The position numbers and the translations under genes are program-made. The notes under the pieces are model-generated. The model did no database searches. It saw only the letters and a program-made list of their open reading frames with translations, and had not been told where the DNA came from. 64,000 nucleotides of DNA, taken from positions 679,239 to 743,238 of the forward strand of contig NZ_JAMSLW010000001.1 in the NCBI RefSeq assembly GCF_024643285.1, read 5' to 3'. Of this stretch, positions 1-8,749 are shown piece after piece. Origin of the DNA: Parapedobacter lycopersici (GTDB taxonomy: Bacteria > Bacteroidota > Bacteroidia > Sphingobacteriales > Sphingobacteriaceae). The first letter of the stretch is position 1. Each line of letters begins with the position of its first letter.

Positions 1-442
1 TCTTTACGGTAGCCGGTTCCGATACAACCTCGGCCCGGGGTTCGGACATCAGACCGATTCCAGGTCCGGCGTATGCATAGAGATTCAGTTTTTCCACCTG
101 TTTCCGAATACCGCCGGCAAGGTTCAGGATATAAATATTTCCCCGGCCCTTTTCCAGCGAATAAGGATAAGCCGGATCATTTTCCTGCTGATTGTATTCG
201 AACGTAAGAAAATCAACCGTGGGGTAAACAAAGTAATGCCGGTTGGCAAGCGAAATATCCAGTCCCAGACTATTAGAGAATTTCGGACGCAGCACATCGG
301 AAGTTTCGCCCAGTGAAAACCCCCAGCCCAGTCCACTCACCGCGTATATTTTACGGTGATGCAGGGTATCGGTATCGGTTTGGGCAACAGCATACCGTGT
401 TACACCTAACAACCATAAAAGAAGCAGTCCGTTTTTCCACAT
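1..442 (-). CDS. Outer-membrane beta-barrel protein, C-terminal part outside window
   Basis: The reading frame opens at an ATG at 442 and runs without a stop off the left edge, giving at least 147 residues. The N-terminus has a short charged start, a leucine-rich hydrophobic stretch and an A-V-A-Q cleavage-like site, so it is probably exported by Sec. The rest alternates polar and aromatic residues (for example GLGWGFSLGET and YAYAGPGIGL), typical of small 8-strand outer-membrane barrels. No specific family or function can be named. It is transcribed away from the small region before the GNAT-nitrilase gene. The gene is incomplete, so length and C-terminal residue cannot be judged. Confidence 0.7.
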   Translation of the reverse strand, partial: MWKNGLLLLWLLGVTRYAVAQTDTDTLHHRKIYAVSGLGWGFSLGETSDVLRPKFSNSLGLDISLANRHYFVYPTVDFLTFEYNQQENDPAYPYSLEKGRGNIYILNLAGGIRKQVEKLNLYAYAGPGIGLMSEPRAEVVSEPATVK

Positions 443-524
443 AAAGGTTTACTCATGAAGAATTATAGTAACGCAATAGATCGCATTAAAAACAGTCAGG
501 GGATCAAAATGTTTGTTCCAGCAA

Positions 525-2048
525 TTAATCATTACCTTTCAATAGCCGCAATTGGTACAAGTCATTACGCCGGTCTTTCATATTTTTCACCGTACCGTAC
601 TCGTGCAGCTCGCGCAGCAGATACAGGTCCACATCCGCCAGCAATACCATTTCGGTATTGGGTGTGGCTTCCGCTTTGATAGCATCGTTGGGGAATGCAA
701 AATCCGAAGGTGTAAACACCGCCGACTGGGCATACTGGATATCCATGTTATTAACTTTCGGCAGATTGCCCACTGCACCCGCGATCGCTACATAACATTC
801 GTTCTCAATGGCGCGTGCCTGTGCACAATGGCGCACCCTTATATAGCCGTTAGGCGTATCCGTAAGGAAGGGGACAATCAGCAGCTGCATACCCTGGTCG
901 GCCAGTATCCGGCTCAGTTCGGGGAATTCCACATCATAACAGATCAGGAGTCCCACCTTGCCGCAATCGGTATCAAAAACCTGTACCGAATTACCACCGT
1001 TCATGCCGTAATACTTTACCTCGTTGGGGGTAATGTGTATTTTCCGGTATTCATCCGTTTTACCGTTGCGATGACATAGGTAGGACACATTGAACAGCTT
1101 ATTATCATCATCAACCAGCGGCATGGTACCGGCAACGATGTTTACATTATAACTGACGGCCAGCTGCTGTACCTTTTCCTTGATCTCTTCCGTATAACCG
1201 GCCAGTTTGCGCATGGCTTCGGTCTCAGGCAGGTCGTTATAGGCACTCATCAGCGGTGTGTTGAAGAACTCAGGGAATACGGCAAAATCAGCTCCATAGC
1301 CACTGACCGCATCCACAAAAAATTCCACCTGGTCATAAAATGCATCGATCGAACCAAACAGTCGCATCTGCCACTGCACAAGCCCCAGCCGGATCGTACG
1401 CTGCGCGGGAGAAATAGACCTTGACGCCGGCTCGTAATAAATATTGTTCCACTCAAGCAGGGTGGCAAACTCCCGTGATTCCGTATCGCCGGGAAGGTAG
1501 TTTTTAAGTATCTTCTTTACGTGGAAATCATTGGCCAGCTGAAACCGCAGCGTAGGGTCGTATATCTCGTTGCTCTTTACTTTTTCGATATATTGCCTGG
1601 GCGATAGCTCATGGGCATATTCGTGGTAGTTGGGGATCCTTCCGCCGGCGATAATGCCCCGCAGGTTCATCTGTTCGCAAAGCTCTTTACGTGCATCGTA
1701 CAACCGCCGTCCAAGACGCAGCTGCCGGAAATCCGGATGCACAAAAACCTCAATGCCGTATAATACATCGCCTTCTGCGTCATGCCGGGTAAATTTCCCG
1801 TAATCGATAATTTCGTAATAAGACTCGTTACTGTCCGTTTTGGTAGCATCCACAATGATCGACAGTGCACAGGCCACCACCCTGCCATCTACCTCGACAC
1901 AAAGCTGTCCTTCCGGAAACAGGTCAATCAGGTCCGTAATATTCTTTCTGGACCAGATTCCCACCGGCGAACCTTCATAGGCCTCTTTCATCGAGGCTTT
2001 AAGGTCATTATAATCCTGTTTGCTGAGTAACCGTACTGTGATATCCAT
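525..2048 (-). CDS. GNAT acetyltransferase fused to carbon-nitrogen hydrolase (nitrilase family)
   Basis: A 507-residue two-domain protein. Roughly residues 1-185 look like a GNAT N-acetyltransferase, with the acetyl-CoA loop around FRQLRLGRRLYDAR. After a linker, residues from about 215 to the end form a nitrilase-family hydrolase with the expected Glu-Lys-Cys triad: Glu in FAVFPEFF, Lys in EYRKIHITP, Cys in GLLICYDVEFPE. Nitrilase domains of this type hydrolyse amides or nitriles; the substrate is unknown. I chose the ATG at 2048 because the longer frame to 2078 adds ten residues unlike a GNAT start, while A-rich sequence with AGGAT precedes 2048. This domain pair is known in other bacteria, but its joint reaction is not established to my knowledge. 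Cytoplasmic, no signal peptide. Confidence 0.85.
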   Translation of the reverse strand: MDITVRLLSKQDYNDLKASMKEAYEGSPVGIWSRKNITDLIDLFPEGQLCVEVDGRVVACALSIIVDATKTDSNESYYEIIDYGKFTRHDAEGDVLYGIEVFVHPDFRQLRLGRRLYDARKELCEQMNLRGIIAGGRIPNYHEYAHELSPRQYIEKVKSNEIYDPTLRFQLANDFHVKKILKNYLPGDTESREFATLLEWNNIYYEPASRSISPAQRTIRLGLVQWQMRLFGSIDAFYDQVEFFVDAVSGYGADFAVFPEFFNTPLMSAYNDLPETEAMRKLAGYTEEIKEKVQQLAVSYNVNIVAGTMPLVDDDNKLFNVSYLCHRNGKTDEYRKIHITPNEVKYYGMNGGNSVQVFDTDCGKVGLLICYDVEFPELSRILADQGMQLLIVPFLTDTPNGYIRVRHCAQARAIENECYVAIAGAVGNLPKVNNMDIQYAQSAVFTPSDFAFPNDAIKAEATPNTEMVLLADVDLYLLRELHEYGTVKNMKDRRNDLYQLRLLKGND

Positions 2049-2126
2049 TTTTATCCTGTTAACGTGACATCTGCACATCTGCTAAAACAAAAGAAGCATT
2101 TAGATGGTTTACCTCAATAAAACATC

Positions 2127-2285
2127 ATGAGAAGCTTCCTATTCATCTTAGCCTTTATCTTGCTGGCCGTTTGGGGTATCGGTATTTTTTGGTATGCCCT
2201 TAAAGGCCTGTTCAATATTCTGATCTTCTTTGCTGCCGTGGCATTTATCATGGCCCTGTTCAGCGGGCGTAAAAGAACGGATTAG
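2127..2285 (+). CDS. Small membrane protein, lmo0937/DUF5670-like
   Basis: A 52-residue ORF starting ATG at 2127 and ending TAG at 2285. It is almost entirely hydrophobic, with two membrane-length segments (FLFILAFILLAVWGIGIFW and FNILIFFAAVAFIMALF) joined by a short turn, and a basic tail SGRKRTD. The size, the two-helix plan and the closing SGR(K/R)R motif fit the lmo0937/DUF5670 family of small membrane proteins, whose function is unknown. It sits between two minus-strand genes and reads the opposite way, so it must have its own promoter. Confidence 0.6.
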   Translation: MRSFLFILAFILLAVWGIGIFWYALKGLFNILIFFAAVAFIMALFSGRKRTD

Positions 2286-2291
2286 GCGCCA

Positions 2292-2600
2292 TCAGGCCTG
2301 TGCCGTCGGGCCGCCGAAATTCATAGGAAACGGAGGCTCATCGTGCGCGTCGATGGTACCGTTTGCCGCTTCAAATTTGGCAACGTTATCTTCCAATGCC
2401 CTCAGCAGGCGTTTGGCGTGTTCCGGTGTAAGAATTATCCGCGACTTAACCTTGGCCTTGGGTACCCCGGGCATTACCCGGATAAAATCCATCACAAATT
2501 CGGTATTGGAATGCGTGATGATTGCCAGGTTGGAGTAAATGCCTTCAGCCACCTCTTCCGTTAATTCAATATTCAGCTGGTTTTCTTTCTTTTCTGTCAT
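2292..2600 (-). CDS. DUF3467 domain protein
   Basis: A 102-residue protein covering the whole DUF3467 family: IELTEEVAEGIYSNLAII, then TEFVMDFIRVMPG, then RIILTPEHAKRLLRALEDN. The family is common in Bacteroidota and is of unknown function; it is small, soluble and has no signal peptide. I start at the ATG at 2600 (MTEKKENQ) instead of 2618, since the family begins just before the conserved ELTEEVA segment and the six extra residues look like untranslated leader. The gene ends 7 nt from the convergent small membrane protein gene. Confidence 0.8.
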   Translation of the reverse strand: MTEKKENQLNIELTEEVAEGIYSNLAIITHSNTEFVMDFIRVMPGVPKAKVKSRIILTPEHAKRLLRALEDNVAKFEAANGTIDAHDEPPFPMNFGGPTAQA

Positions 2601-2689
2601 TATACGTATACTAAGCATTCATAATTCGAAATACATTTTGGAGGCCTTCTCACCACGTGATACGCAACCTTCATTGCCGCCATCGCACA

Positions 2690-3424
2690 TCACTGGGCGG
2701 TCTTCGAAAATAACCGGTGTGTCGCCTGTCTATACCTCATCTTAAAGGCATCGTAAAAGGTAATGGTCACAATAATACCCGAAGGTATAAAAAACGACTC
2801 ATACGCCCAAAGACGGAAAAAGAATGCACCCGCAATTCCACCGGCAAGGAAAAATAAGATAATATTGACACGCAGGACCAGCTGCTCTTTCAACGATTTG
2901 TTCAATTTAAACTTCCTATGTACCGTTTCCGCCAGGGCGATACCCAAATCCGTCAGTATGCCGGTAAGGTGGGTGGTTCGGACTACAGCCCGTGATATAA
3001 CCGTTACTAGTGCATTCTGCATACCCATGGCAAACAATAAGCCGCTGGCAATGGATGCCGGCGATACCACAATCTCCTTTTCCCACCACCCGTGTGTGGC
3101 TACGAGGCACAGGATACTGAATTCAATTAATAAGGGGACAGTATATACATACCGTTTATATTTACCCATCCACCCGATGTACCAGCTCGAAAACGTGGCC
3201 CCGGCAAGAAACAGCAATAACCATTGCAGAATAGTGAATGCAACATCCATATTGCCTGCCTCCAGGTCAATCGCCAGCAACGCCGCATGTCCGGTGACAT
3301 TGGTAGTAAGCACCGCGCATGCCAATAACCCAGCCGCATTTACAAAGCCTGCCGTGAGGCTGAGTAATATTGCCAGTTTCAAATTGTGTTGATATGTCCG
3401 CCGTTGGCCGGTATGACGAATCAC
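2690..3424 (-). CDS. YoaK/DUF1275 family membrane protein
   Basis: A 244-residue integral membrane protein with about six hydrophobic segments. It carries the DUF1275 (YoaK) hallmarks: an N-terminal TAGFVNAAGLL segment, TTNVTGHAALLA, a middle GMQNALV motif and a late LTGILTDLGIALAE segment. The family is widespread and its transport or other role is unproven. The only available start in this frame is GTG at 3424. It lies about 10 nt downstream of the M42 peptidase gene on the same strand and could be co-transcribed with it. Confidence 0.8.
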   Translation of the reverse strand: MIRHTGQRRTYQHNLKLAILLSLTAGFVNAAGLLACAVLTTNVTGHAALLAIDLEAGNMDVAFTILQWLLLFLAGATFSSWYIGWMGKYKRYVYTVPLLIEFSILCLVATHGWWEKEIVVSPASIASGLLFAMGMQNALVTVISRAVVRTTHLTGILTDLGIALAETVHRKFKLNKSLKEQLVLRVNIILFFLAGGIAGAFFFRLWAYESFFIPSGIIVTITFYDAFKMRYRQATHRLFSKTAQ

Positions 3425-3434
3425 GAGAAGACAT

Positions 3435-4553
3435 TTACTTCACAAAAGTCCGGAAGTCCTGCCCCGACTTAACCGTCAACAGTGTTTCATAAATTAAACG
3501 GATGACGTTATCCACATCTTCCTTATGGATCATTTCAACGGTCGTATGCATATAGCGCAGCGGCAGCGACACCAGTACCGAGGGCACGCCGCCGTTGGAG
3601 TAGGCGAATGCATCGGTGTCCGTTCCCGTCCAGCGGGAAGACGCCTGCCGCTGAAACGGTATGCCCTTCTTTACTGCAGTATCAACCAATAGCTTATTAA
3701 AATTTATCTGCACCGATGGTGCATAAGAGACAACCGGCCCTTTTCCGCAGGCCAGATCCCCCTGGGTTACCTTGTTGATCATCGGCGTCTGGGTATCATG
3801 CGTTACGTCGGTAATGATGGCTATGTCCGGTTTAATCCGGTCAGCAATCATTTCCGCACCCCGCAGACCGATTTCCTCCTGTACGGAATTGACGATATAC
3901 AGTCCGAACGGCAGGGTCTTTTTATTTTCCCGGAGTAAACGGGCCACTTCGGCAATCATGAAGCCTCCTGCACGGTTATCCAGCGCACGGCCCACATAAT
4001 ACCGGTCGTTCAGCACCATGAATTCGTCCTCATACGTTACCACGGAACCAACATGTATACCCAATGCCTCTACTTCCTCTTTACTGGAACAGCCGCAGTC
4101 GAGGAAAATATTCTTCAGTGACGGTCCTTCCTCCTTTTCACCCGAACGGGTGTGGATTGCCGGCCAGCCGAACACCGCTTTTACCACACCTTTTTCGGTG
4201 TGGATATCCACGCGCTTCGAAGGTGCAATCTGGTGATCAGCCCCCCCGTTGCGGATTACGTAAATCAATCCATCTTTGGTTATGTAGTTGACAAACCAGG
4301 AAATTTCATCCGCATGTGCTTCAATAACGACTTTAAAAGCCGCCTTGGGATTAATTACCGCCACGGCAGTGCCGTAATGATCGGTAAACGTTTCATCCAC
4401 ATAGGGCTTTATATAATCGAGCCACAAGCGCTGTCCTGCCCATTCAAATCCTGTCGGCGACGGATTGTTAATGTATTGCTCAAAAAATTTCAGCGATTTG
4501 GGAGTTACCACCGGTATATGTTGCTGTGCCGTTTCTTTTTTTCCTTTTGCCAT
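3435..4553 (-). CDS. M42 family metallopeptidase (glutamyl aminopeptidase-like)
   Basis: A 372-residue cytoplasmic peptidase of family M42, which trims N-terminal residues from short peptides using two metal ions. The metal-binding and catalytic segments are all present in order: EAHADEISW (His, Asp), LDNRAGG (bridging Asp), QEEIGLRGA (catalytic Glu pair), ITDVTHD (Asp) and YMHTTVEM (His). The frame extends upstream to 4655, but the extra 34 residues are not family-like; the ATG at 4553 begins MAKGKKETAQQ and gives the usual length. A DUF1275 gene follows within 10 nt. Confidence 0.88.
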   Translation of the reverse strand: MAKGKKETAQQHIPVVTPKSLKFFEQYINNPSPTGFEWAGQRLWLDYIKPYVDETFTDHYGTAVAVINPKAAFKVVIEAHADEISWFVNYITKDGLIYVIRNGGADHQIAPSKRVDIHTEKGVVKAVFGWPAIHTRSGEKEEGPSLKNIFLDCGCSSKEEVEALGIHVGSVVTYEDEFMVLNDRYYVGRALDNRAGGFMIAEVARLLRENKKTLPFGLYIVNSVQEEIGLRGAEMIADRIKPDIAIITDVTHDTQTPMINKVTQGDLACGKGPVVSYAPSVQINFNKLLVDTAVKKGIPFQRQASSRWTGTDTDAFAYSNGGVPSVLVSLPLRYMHTTVEMIHKEDVDNVIRLIYETLLTVKSGQDFRTFVK

Positions 4554-4681
4554 ATTATTTTTGTTTTCTCCGGAAATGGAATATGGAGCCAAATTTACAA
4601 AATATCCGCATAGCGCGGGAGCCGACCCGCGCACAAAACCGAACATTGAAAACAAAGGTATTCACCAACCGTTAATCAAGT

Positions 4682-4825
4682 ATGAAAAAGGGCTTTTTTA
4701 AAATGCTGGTTAAGCTGAACAACTCGCTGTTGCCCCGGTACTCGGGACAGGATCCCGCCAAGCTGACTAAAAGGCAACAGGCGATCCTGGGTTTCCGCTA
4801 CTGGGCACTGGTCAACTCACTTTAA
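4682..4825 (+). CDS. Conserved small basic protein
   Basis: A 47-residue ORF, ATG at 4682 and TAA at 4825, with the pattern KKGFFKMLVKLNNSLLPRYSGQ then KRQQAILGFRYWALVNSL. It resembles a family of about 45-50 residues that I recall in Sphingobacteriaceae genomes, where it is sometimes labelled SsrA-binding protein, apparently without good ground: true SmpB is about 150 residues. Basic and partly amphipathic. Its last 9 bases overlap the end of the convergent terC gene. Function unknown. Confidence 0.55.
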   Translation: MKKGFFKMLVKLNNSLLPRYSGQDPAKLTKRQQAILGFRYWALVNSL

Positions 4826-5602
4826 CGGCAGTTTAGGGACATTTCCCCCGCTTTTGGCTGCCTTTCTTCGCTGTGCGCGCAGATTGAGGTATTCAACCAA
4901 TACGGAGAACGCCATGGCAAAATAAATGTAGCCTTTGGGAATGTGCTGGTTAAAGGCTTCTGCCGTAAGGGATACACCGATCAGCAGCAGGAATGCCAGT
5001 GCCAGCATTTTCACGGTCGGGTGCCGATTAACAAAATTGCTGATTGCCCCCGCAGAGATCATCATAATGATCACGGCAATAATCACGGCCGCAATCATCA
5101 CATAAATCTGGTCGACCATGCCCACGGCGGTAATGACCGAGTCCAGTGAAAAAACAATATCCAGTATAAGAATCTGCAGGATTACGTTGCCGAATGTAAC
5201 CGCTTTGCCCCGCATTTCATGTGCTTCCTCACCACCTTCGATCTTGTGATGGATTTCAGTCGTGCTTTTATAAATAAGGAACAACCCTCCGATGAGCAGG
5301 ATCAGGTCGCGGCCCGAAAGATTAAGGAAGGTCTGCGCCACCTCACCCTCCAGATTGAACCAATCCGCTAAATTAATAAGGGTTCCCGTCAGCGACATCA
5401 CCCATTTAATGGAAAATAGCAGCGCCACCCGCATAACCAGGGCCAGCATCAGTCCCAGCTGCCTGGCTTTCTGCTGCTGTTCCTCAGGCAGTTTACTGCT
5501 TAAAATGGAGATAAAAACAATATTGTCGATGCCTAATACGATTTCCAGCACCGTAAGGGTGAGCAGGGATATCCAGATTTCAGGGTTGAGTAGCCATTCC
5601 AT
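4817..5602 (-). CDS. TerC family integral membrane protein
   Basis: A 261-residue membrane protein of the TerC family, linked to metal (manganese) export and tellurite resistance in characterised members. Conserved acidic membrane motifs are visible: EIVLGIDNIVFISIL near the N-terminus and DIVFSLDSVITAVGM in the middle. About seven membrane segments are present and there is a basic C-terminus. I start at the ATG at 5602 (MEWLLNPEIWISL), the usual start of Bacteroidota homologues; the frame to 5650 adds 16 residues. The gene follows the acyl-CoA dehydrogenase gene on the same strand with about 50 nt between them. Confidence 0.85.
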   Translation of the reverse strand: MEWLLNPEIWISLLTLTVLEIVLGIDNIVFISILSSKLPEEQQQKARQLGLMLALVMRVALLFSIKWVMSLTGTLINLADWFNLEGEVAQTFLNLSGRDLILLIGGLFLIYKSTTEIHHKIEGGEEAHEMRGKAVTFGNVILQILILDIVFSLDSVITAVGMVDQIYVMIAAVIIAVIIMMISAGAISNFVNRHPTVKMLALAFLLLIGVSLTAEAFNQHIPKGYIYFAMAFSVLVEYLNLRAQRRKAAKSGGNVPKLPLK

Positions 5603-5654
5603 ATACAAGTAAATATCCCATAAAAATAGAAATTGATTCCAAATCGGCAAACGG

Positions 5655-6806
5655 TTACTTCAATATTTCCCGGGCAATAACCAGTTTCTGTATTTCGGAG
5701 GTTCCCTCCCCGATGGTACAAAGTTTGGCATCCCGGTAGTATTTCTCTACCGGAAAATCCTTGGTGTATCCGTAGCCGCCAAAAACCTGTACCGCTTCCG
5801 TGGCACATTTCACCGCAACTTCCGATGCATAATACTTAGCCATCGCCGCTTGTTTGATTACAGAAACACCCCGGTTCTTCCGATCCGCTGCCTGTCTGGT
5901 CAGCAATTCAGCCGCCTCAATTTCCGTAGCCATATCCGCCAGCTTGAAGGATATTCCCTGGAAATTGGCGATCGGCTGCCCGAATTGATGACGTTCTTTC
6001 GCGTAGCGCACCGCTGCTTCATGTGCACCCTTTGCGATTCCCAGCGCCAGCGCCGCAATCGATATCCGTCCACCTTCCAGCACCTGCATGGCCTGTTTAA
6101 AGCCTTCCCCTTCCCTACCCAGCAAATTCGCTTTTGGCACCCGGCAATTGTCAAATATCAGTTCCGTGGTTTCGGACGCCCGCATACCCAGTTTATTTTC
6201 CTTTTTCCCGGACACAAATCCAGGCGTACCCTTGTTGACAACCAGCGCAGATACGCCTTGCGACCTGCCCTTTTCCCCTGTGCGGACCATCACCACGACA
6301 ATGTCACCGCTTTGGCCGTGGGTAATCCAGTTTTTGGTACCATTGACCACATAGCAGTCGCCATCCGACACGGCCGTTGTGGCCATTCCCAGCGCGTCCG
6401 ATCCTGTTCCTGCTTCGGTAAGCGCCCAGGCGCCAATCCATTCCGCACCGGTTAACCGCGGAAGCCAGCTGCGCTTCTGCTCCTCGTTTCCAAATGCGAG
6501 AATGTGACCGGTACACAGGGAGTTGTGCGCGGCAAGCGAGAGGCCTACCCCACCGCATACCCGGGCAATTTCAACAATGACATCCACATACTCCTGGTAC
6601 CCCAGTCCGGCGCCGCCATAGGTTTCCGGAACGAGCAACCCCATAATGCCAAGCTGGCCCATGGCCTTAAAGGTCTCAACCGGGAAATGCTGCGCTTCGT
6701 CCCATTCCATTACATGCGGACGAATGTTTTTTTCCGCAAATTCGCGAACCATATCGCGGACCAGCTGCCGGTTTTCATCTTCCTGTTTTTCTGAATGTAA
6801 CTGCAT
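5655..6806 (-). CDS. Acyl-CoA dehydrogenase
   Basis: A 383-residue flavoenzyme of the acyl-CoA dehydrogenase family, introducing the 2,3 double bond into acyl-CoA and passing electrons to electron-transfer flavoprotein. The N-terminal helical domain, the middle beta domain ([14 protein letters not shown] signature) and the C-terminal domain ([22 protein letters not shown] signature) are complete. The catalytic base is the Glu in IGEGTSEIQ, as in short- and medium-chain enzymes. Chain length preference cannot be read from sequence. The partner etfB/etfA genes lie at 55.5-57.3 kb in the same window. Confidence 0.9.
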   Translation of the reverse strand: MQLHSEKQEDENRQLVRDMVREFAEKNIRPHVMEWDEAQHFPVETFKAMGQLGIMGLLVPETYGGAGLGYQEYVDVIVEIARVCGGVGLSLAAHNSLCTGHILAFGNEEQKRSWLPRLTGAEWIGAWALTEAGTGSDALGMATTAVSDGDCYVVNGTKNWITHGQSGDIVVVMVRTGEKGRSQGVSALVVNKGTPGFVSGKKENKLGMRASETTELIFDNCRVPKANLLGREGEGFKQAMQVLEGGRISIAALALGIAKGAHEAAVRYAKERHQFGQPIANFQGISFKLADMATEIEAAELLTRQAADRKNRGVSVIKQAAMAKYYASEVAVKCATEAVQVFGGYGYTKDFPVEKYYRDAKLCTIGEGTSEIQKLVIAREILK

Positions 6807-6916
6807 AATAAATCACTGGTTTTCACAATGATAATTATTATATCGCAGATTACAAACCAAAGAAAATAAGGTATAATGGAGTATAAAATGGTATCGGGTT
6901 CAAATTCACAGCCCGA

Positions 6917-7444
6917 TCAATAATCGACCAATGAAATGACATTCGGGCTGTAAGGCAACAGCTGTTTTCTGCCATTCAGAAAAGTAAGGGTAACGATAAA
7001 CGCGTATCCTTCGATGATGCCGCCAAGCTGCTGCACCAGCCGGCTGGCCGCGGAAACAGTGCCACCGGTTGCCAGCAGGTCATCGTGAATAAGCACATGC
7101 GCGCCCGTAGGGAACGCATCACGATGGATTTCAATGGCTGCATGCCCATACTCCAGTTCGTATTCCTCCTTCACCGTCAGGTACGGCAGTTTGCCCTGCT
7201 TGCGAATAGGCACGAATGGCACACCCAGCCGATTTGCCAGCATCAGGCCAAAAAGAAAACCCCTGCTTTCGATGCCCGCCACAACATCAATGGTAAGCGT
7301 GTCCAGGCGTGCTATAAATTCATCCAATATCGCATTACAGAGTTCCGGATGCTGTAGCAGCGGCGTAATATCCTTAAAAACGACTCCCTTTCTGGGGAAA
7401 TCGGGGATGTCGCGGATGGTAGCTTTAAGTTGCTGATCAATCAT
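6917..7444 (-). CDS. apt: Adenine phosphoribosyltransferase
   Basis: A 175-residue enzyme that joins adenine to PRPP to make AMP in purine salvage. The PRPP-binding signature VLIHDDLLATGGT is present, along with the family N-terminal segment IPDFPRKGVVFKDITPLL and the GIESRGFLFG loop. Length is normal. The ATG at 7444 overlaps the end of the upstream HhH-protein gene by 8 nt, so the two are probably translated from one message. Confidence 0.95.
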   Translation of the reverse strand: MIDQQLKATIRDIPDFPRKGVVFKDITPLLQHPELCNAILDEFIARLDTLTIDVVAGIESRGFLFGLMLANRLGVPFVPIRKQGKLPYLTVKEEYELEYGHAAIEIHRDAFPTGAHVLIHDDLLATGGTVSAASRLVQQLGGIIEGYAFIVTLTFLNGRKQLLPYSPNVISLVDY

Positions 7445-8354
7445 GGGTGATTTTCAAGTACGGTGCAATTCTACGGAAAATTTCAGCATCCATCACCGCA
7501 ATTCCAAACAAATCCGACAACTGCCGGTAAGGGCCGTGCTGTTTACGGTACCGGACAATAAGCCGCGCAAGCCCGGATCCGATGAAGGGATGCCTCCGCA
7601 GCTGATCGTAATCGGCCGAGTTCAGGGGTATCCGCTGTACCGCAGTGGTGTCCACCGATATAAACTCCCTTAAGCCATCGTATCTGGCCGAATCCATCCC
7701 ATATACCTGGAGCAGTTGCGCAGCATCGTGGAAGCCGCCTAAAAGGTCGCGGAAACGGACGATCCGTGACGCGTATACCGGTCCGATTCCCGGCAATGCC
7801 TGCAACGCCAGGGAATCCGTGGCGTTCAACTCAATTCGCAGCGGCACGTCGGATTGCCGGGCCGCTCCGTCGGCCTTTGCGGGTACATTGGACACTTGAC
7901 GCCGGAGTGGCTGCGTACGCTCCGTATGAGCACGGGTTGTTTTCCGTATCCGGATATAAGGAGCCAACCGGGCATAATCCGCGTCGGTGATGGCGTAAAT
8001 TTTTCCCAGGTCCGCATTTTCCCGGAAACGGCCACCCTTGGCTTCGTAGTTCTTGATCATCCGGATCTGCCGGTCGGTCAGCCCAAGGCGCTGCCAGTCC
8101 GCCACAGGCAAGCCATTCGGATCAAACATGAAAAGCTCCGCTGTAGCCGGTCGCGCGGCCTGCTGCTTGGATGAGGCGGCAAGAAACTGCTCGATTTCAA
8201 GAATGTCCACAGCCCGGTTTCCCCGCGCTCCCGGAAACCAATGACGGTATGTCCACGGACCAACCCAAAGCAACAGCAGGACGATCGTTAATACGATCAT
8301 CCCCTGCAACTCCCGATGGCTGAACCTGAAATATTTTTCAAGCCATTTGAGCAT
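7437..8354 (-). CDS. Membrane-anchored helix-hairpin-helix (ComEA-like) protein
   Basis: A 305-residue protein with one N-terminal membrane segment (about residues 17-35, MIVLTIVLLLLWVGPW) followed by several helix-hairpin-helix units. The clearest is ELNATDSLALQALPGIGPVYASRIVRFR, with a second beginning PLNSADYDQLRRHPFIGSGLA and a further one near residues 75-115. Such repeats bind DNA without sequence specificity; ComEA uses them in DNA uptake, but most Bacteroidota members are uncharacterised. The end overlaps apt by 8 nt. Confidence 0.75.
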   Translation of the reverse strand: MLKWLEKYFRFSHRELQGMIVLTIVLLLLWVGPWTYRHWFPGARGNRAVDILEIEQFLAASSKQQAARPATAELFMFDPNGLPVADWQRLGLTDRQIRMIKNYEAKGGRFRENADLGKIYAITDADYARLAPYIRIRKTTRAHTERTQPLRRQVSNVPAKADGAARQSDVPLRIELNATDSLALQALPGIGPVYASRIVRFRDLLGGFHDAAQLLQVYGMDSARYDGLREFISVDTTAVQRIPLNSADYDQLRRHPFIGSGLARLIVRYRKQHGPYRQLSDLFGIAVMDAEIFRRIAPYLKITHD

Positions 8355-8389
8355 ACTCGTGGTTTAGGTGCCCGGCACCGGACCGACAG

Positions 8390-8734
8390 TTATGCTACGG
8401 AACTGTCGTCGGCCAGTAATTCTTTGTGATTGCTTGCCTTAGTACGTGTTTTTGTTTTATGCTTATTGATCTGTCGCCGTAACGACTCCACTGCAAGGTC
8501 CGTTGCCTCTTCGAAGGTCTTTGCCTGTCCCTTGGAAAAAAGCTGGTTACCGGGGATGTTAATCTTAAATTCCGTTATCTTATTTGCCTCGTCTTCCACA
8601 TTCTCCAGTTTCAGGTAACATTCACCGTCGATAATCTGATCAAAAAACTGATCTAATTTGTCCACTCTTCGCTGGATGAAGCTGATTAATTTACGGTCAG
8701 CATTAAACCTGATGGATTGCACAGTGATATTCAT
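8390..8734 (-). CDS. hpf: Ribosome hibernation-promoting factor, HPF/YfiA family (short form)
   Basis: A 114-residue protein of the ribosome-associated sigma-54 modulation/HPF family, which binds the 30S decoding region and silences ribosomes in poor growth conditions. It begins MNITVQSIRFNADRKLISFIQRRV and contains the conserved SKGQAKTFEEATDLAVESLRRQI stretch. It is the short type without the dimerising C-terminal domain. An unusually good Shine-Dalgarno (AGGAGG, 8739-8744) stands 4 nt before the ATG. It lies in the rpsU-recombinase-hpf cluster typical of Bacteroidota. Confidence 0.88.
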   Translation of the reverse strand: MNITVQSIRFNADRKLISFIQRRVDKLDQFFDQIIDGECYLKLENVEDEANKITEFKINIPGNQLFSKGQAKTFEEATDLAVESLRRQINKHKTKTRTKASNHKELLADDSSVA

Positions 8735-8749
8735 GTTTCCTCCTTTTTG

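Noticed and set aside
552-1079. 175-codon plus-strand frame opposite the GNAT-nitrilase gene
   Set aside because: Antisense to a well-supported coding region; composition is that of a shadow frame.
4682-4825. Calling the 47-residue protein SmpB (SsrA-binding protein)
   Set aside because: Far too short for SmpB and without its beta-barrel motifs; the label is likely a propagated error.
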